Assembly (NCBI GenBank): GCA_028709465.1
Contig: JAQVWY010000024.1
Span: 1-32,626 of the forward strand
Reading direction: 5' to 3'
Length of the DNA stretch: 32,626 nucleotides
From: Tissierellia bacterium
GTDB taxonomy: Bacteria > Bacillota > Clostridia > Tissierellales > Sedimentibacteraceae
The notes under the pieces are model-generated. The model searched no databases and had not been told where the DNA came from. It saw only the letters and a program-made list of their open reading frames with translations. The number at the start of each line of letters is the position of its first letter. Within the stretch, counting starts at the first letter, position 1. A program made the translations under genes and the position numbers. Shown here in pieces: positions 30,657 through 32,626 of this stretch.

Positions 30657-30679
30657 TTGGAAAGAGAGGATAAATAATA

Positions 30680-31402
30680 ATGAGCAAATTAATAGCTGAA
30701 CAAGTTAAATTTGATAACGCAATGATCCCAGTGTCTCTTAATGGTGCCGCCACGACCAGATATTTTGGTATGAATGGTTATGGAAAGGTTTGTTTTGTTG
30801 TAGAACTAGGGGCAATGGCCGCCGCCGTAACTTCTGCGCTGGCGATTGTAGAGGCTCAAAATGCTGCTGGTGGAGGTTCACAGGCAATCGCAACTCTAGC
30901 CGATACTATTACTGCAAATACAGCAGTAACTTCAGCTTTGTTGACTAGTGCCTTAGTGCATGTAGCCGGAGATACTTACACTGTTAATGGATTGGTATTT
31001 ACCGCCGCCGCCGCTGATGGTGGTGCAACCAGTCGGACATATGCTGTAGGTGCTGATGCTACTGCATCTACCGCGAATCTAGCGGCTAAGATAAACAGCG
31101 CAGTAGTTGGTGTTCCTGGTGTTACTGCAAGTGCAAATGTTGGTGCATTGACTTTGACATCTTCTGATCCGGGTGCAGTTACTATTACCCTAGCGGCCTC
31201 TGCTGGTGCTGTCGGTGTACCGTCAACCTTAAGTTCTCAGGGTTACATTGAAGTAGATGCATCTGCGATGGATTTAGCTGATGGTTTTGATCATATCGGT
31301 TTAACTGTGACTAATAGTGCCGCATGTTTAACGTCAGTTCTTTGTTTACGGGGTAATGCAAGGTATACTCCGGTTCAGGCTGTAGCAGCTGAAGATTTCT
31401 AA
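30680..31402 (+). CDS. Putative head decoration/fibre protein
   Basis: 240 residues, ATG after AAAGAGAGGATAAATA. Strikingly rich in Ala, Thr, Val and Gly. The ends (MSKLIAEQVKFDNAMIPVSL and NARYTPVQAVAAEDF) look like one small domain, split by a long beta-rich insert of about 120 residues (DTYTVNGLVFTAAAADGGAT and so on). The gene lies directly after the capsid gene and before a terminator, as for abundant head decoration proteins. Function is inferred from context. Confidence 0.5.
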   Translation: MSKLIAEQVKFDNAMIPVSLNGAATTRYFGMNGYGKVCFVVELGAMAAAVTSALAIVEAQNAAGGGSQAIATLADTITANTAVTSALLTSALVHVAGDTYTVNGLVFTAAAADGGATSRTYAVGADATASTANLAAKINSAVVGVPGVTASANVGALTLTSSDPGAVTITLAASAGAVGVPSTLSSQGYIEVDASAMDLADGFDHIGLTVTNSAACLTSVLCLRGNARYTPVQAVAAEDF

Positions 31403-31405
31403 AAT

Positions 31406-31432
31406 AAAGGGGCTATATGCCCCTTTTCTTAA
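31406..31432 (+). terminator. Hairpin terminator after the decoration gene
   Basis: AAAGGGGC/GCCCCTTT with loop TATAT, then TTCTTAATT. A moderate terminator that would lower expression of the following head genes. Confidence 0.75.
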
Positions 31433-31445
31433 TTAGGAGGTAATA

Positions 31446-32054
31446 ATGAACACTTATACAGTAATTAAAGCCTTTACGGATGTAGATGGTATACCAAAAC
31501 CTATAGGTAGCACAATAACAACCACATCTGCCAGAGGGGTTAAACTTATAAAACAGGGTTACGTAACCGTTTCAGATATTTATGTTGAAAAACTTGTTGA
31601 TTTCAGGTGGGTAAAGGAATCTCTTGAAGTTTATAACAAGCAGACGGGTGCAGTTCTTCTGCGTATTCCACCTACAGGACTAACCAGTTTATCGGTTAAT
31701 ATAATCGGAAATATAACTGGTGACGTAACAGGCAATGTATCCGGAGATTTGACTGGGCAAGTATTTGGGCAAGTAAGCACTTATATTGGTGATGGACAAA
31801 TAGCAGTTACTGATACGGTTGCAAAACTTAATGGGGTAGACGCTACTTGTGCTATGACTTTAGCAGATGGAACCGAAGGTCAAATGATAACCATTAAAAC
31901 TATTGATATAACTAATACTTGTAGTATTACTCCAACAAATTTAACGGATGGAACCTCTATAACCTTATCTACTTTATACTCTTCAGTTACTTTAGTGTTT
32001 GATGGGACAGATTGGGATATCGTGTCAACTATGGGAACAGTGGTGATAGCTTAA
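31446..32054 (+). CDS. Head or fibre structural protein with GD(V/L)TG repeats
   Basis: 202 residues, ATG after TTAGGAGGTAATA. Residues 1-40 (TYTVIKAFTDVDGIPKPIG, then GVKLIKQGYV) are a small domain shared with the next protein. Residues 84-110 hold GNITGDVTGNVSGDLTGQVFGQV-like collagen- or beta-helix-like repeats, as in trimeric phage fibres. The C-terminal half is a beta-rich domain (EGQMITIKTIDITNTCSI). It lies among head genes, so it may be a head fibre. This is inferred. Confidence 0.5.
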   Translation: MNTYTVIKAFTDVDGIPKPIGSTITTTSARGVKLIKQGYVTVSDIYVEKLVDFRWVKESLEVYNKQTGAVLLRIPPTGLTSLSVNIIGNITGDVTGNVSGDLTGQVFGQVSTYIGDGQIAVTDTVAKLNGVDATCAMTLADGTEGQMITIKTIDITNTCSITPTNLTDGTSITLSTLYSSVTLVFDGTDWDIVSTMGTVVIA

Positions 32055-32296
32055 TGCAGTACATTGTTATTAAGTCATTTAATGATATGGGCACTTATAA
32101 ACAAATTGGAGATTATGTTGTGGCTGATGATGGTAGAGCCGCTAAATTAAGACGTATGGGTTTAATTGGTGGGCAGTTCAAAGATATTAAATCATTTGAA
32201 GAAGTTAAAGATATTAAACCATTTGAAGAGGTTAAAAAACAAAAAACAAAAGAAAAAACTATTGAGAAAACCAAGAATATTAAATCAAAAAAATAG
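32054..32296 (+). CDS. Small head-region protein with terminal repeats
   Basis: 80 residues; ATG 32054 overlaps the previous stop (TAATG). Residues 1-40 (MQYIVIKSFNDMGTYKQIGDY, in part) match the N-terminal domain of the preceding protein in pattern (Y-VIK-F-D---K-IG, then R--KL---G-I). The tail repeats DIKSFEEVK/DIKPFEEVK and ends in a very Lys-rich stretch that might bind DNA. Often such genes encode small connector or decoration parts. No specific function. Confidence 0.5.
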   Translation: MQYIVIKSFNDMGTYKQIGDYVVADDGRAAKLRRMGLIGGQFKDIKSFEEVKDIKPFEEVKKQKTKEKTIEKTKNIKSKK

Positions 32297-32314
32297 ATTT
32301 GAGGGTGATTAAAA

Positions 32315-32626
32315 ATGGCAATCACATTGCTAAAGAATATGACAAAGTATGCCGGGACTAACGCTGAGAGAATAGCTATGGATAACAGTAAAGTTAATAT
32401 CGGTGATACTTTTTTTGAATGGGACACAAGTTATTTATTTGTGTACTCACCAACTGGGTGGGTAGAAAAGAATGGAACAGTTCAAGTTGATAATGGTACT
32501 GTTCAACTATCGGGAAGTATTCTTGCGGAACAGAAAACACAGGCTGACGCTGAAAATAATGTAATTACCTTTGCTGAGAATATAACAGCAATTGAAATTT
32601 ATCATGAAGAAGCGACCTGGCAGACC
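32315..32626 (+). CDS. Head-region structural protein, cut by the window edge
   Basis: 104 codons from ATG 32315 after GAGGGTGATTAAAA, open at the end. Begins MAITLLKNMTKYAGTNAERI, then NIGDTFFEWDTSYLFVYSPTGWV, a small beta domain seen in Bacillota phages just after the capsid genes, followed by SILAEQKTQADAENNVITF and IEIYHEEATWQT. If joined to base 1 it would stop after six further codons, which would be an abnormal end. So the gene is probably truncated by the cut or a base is missing. Confidence 0.55.
   Translation, partial: MAITLLKNMTKYAGTNAERIAMDNSKVNIGDTFFEWDTSYLFVYSPTGWVEKNGTVQVDNGTVQLSGSILAEQKTQADAENNVITFAENITAIEIYHEEATWQT

Overview
The window looks like most or all of the genome of a temperate siphovirus with an HK97-type head, from a low-GC Gram-positive host (Bacillota, perhaps Clostridia or Negativicutes; the genus cannot be read from the sequence). 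The evidence is the strong AT bias, AGGAGG-type ribosome sites before almost every gene, sigma-A-like promoters (TTGACA-17-TATAAT) and the canonical siphovirus late-gene order. The int-excisionase block and its attP (a piece of the 3' end of the host tmRNA gene, flanked by repeated arm sites) lie between the lysis genes and the early genes. Head genes run off the right end, and the head-tail connector genes start near the left end. This is the order expected of a circular, excised or plasmid-like phage genome opened inside the late operon. The two ends do not join in one reading frame, so some bases may be missing or miscalled there.

Layout. 1-1340: tail of a late gene, then an inserted cassette bounded by terminators that holds a divergent ribbon-helix-helix (RHH) repressor and a tyrosine recombinase broken by two +1 shifts. 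1357-9440: head-tail connector, tail terminator, tail tube, tail chaperones with a -1 frameshift site, tape measure, hub and tip/fibre proteins. 9477-10742: XhlA-like protein, amidase, holin. 10846-13508: GIY-YIG endonuclease, excisionase-like protein, integrase, attP. 13848-15019: RHH repressor with iterated operators and two small early genes. 15020-16660: repeat-rich non-coding region with a perfect DnaA box, a 44-bp exact duplication, and three iterons at exact 44-bp spacing around a small Xre-type gene; this is the likely replication origin. 16661-20684: winged-helix replication initiator followed by a 914-residue single-chain RNA polymerase of the YonO/eukaryotic-RdRp (double-psi barrel) type with a DxDGD active site. 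20685-25305: accessory and DNA-metabolism region with a RuvC-like resolvase behind an attenuator, a GIY-YIG protein, small unknown proteins, a probable type I toxin-antitoxin locus, a membrane zinc-ribbon protein, an HTH-RHH regulator with a large dyad operator, and an HNH endonuclease. 25379-32626: cos-like region, terminase, portal, prohead protease, capsid and further head genes.

How it probably works. The integrase pair moves the element in and out of the tmRNA gene. The initiator and iterons would allow autonomous replication. RHH and HTH proteins bind dyads or iterons over strong host-type promoters. The phage RNA polymerase probably transcribes a subset of phage genes, as YonO does in phage SPbeta. 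The HNH protein and terminase package DNA at cos. The exciting parts are the RNA polymerase and its possible promoters, the type I toxin-antitoxin locus, and two genes that seem to begin with AUA.
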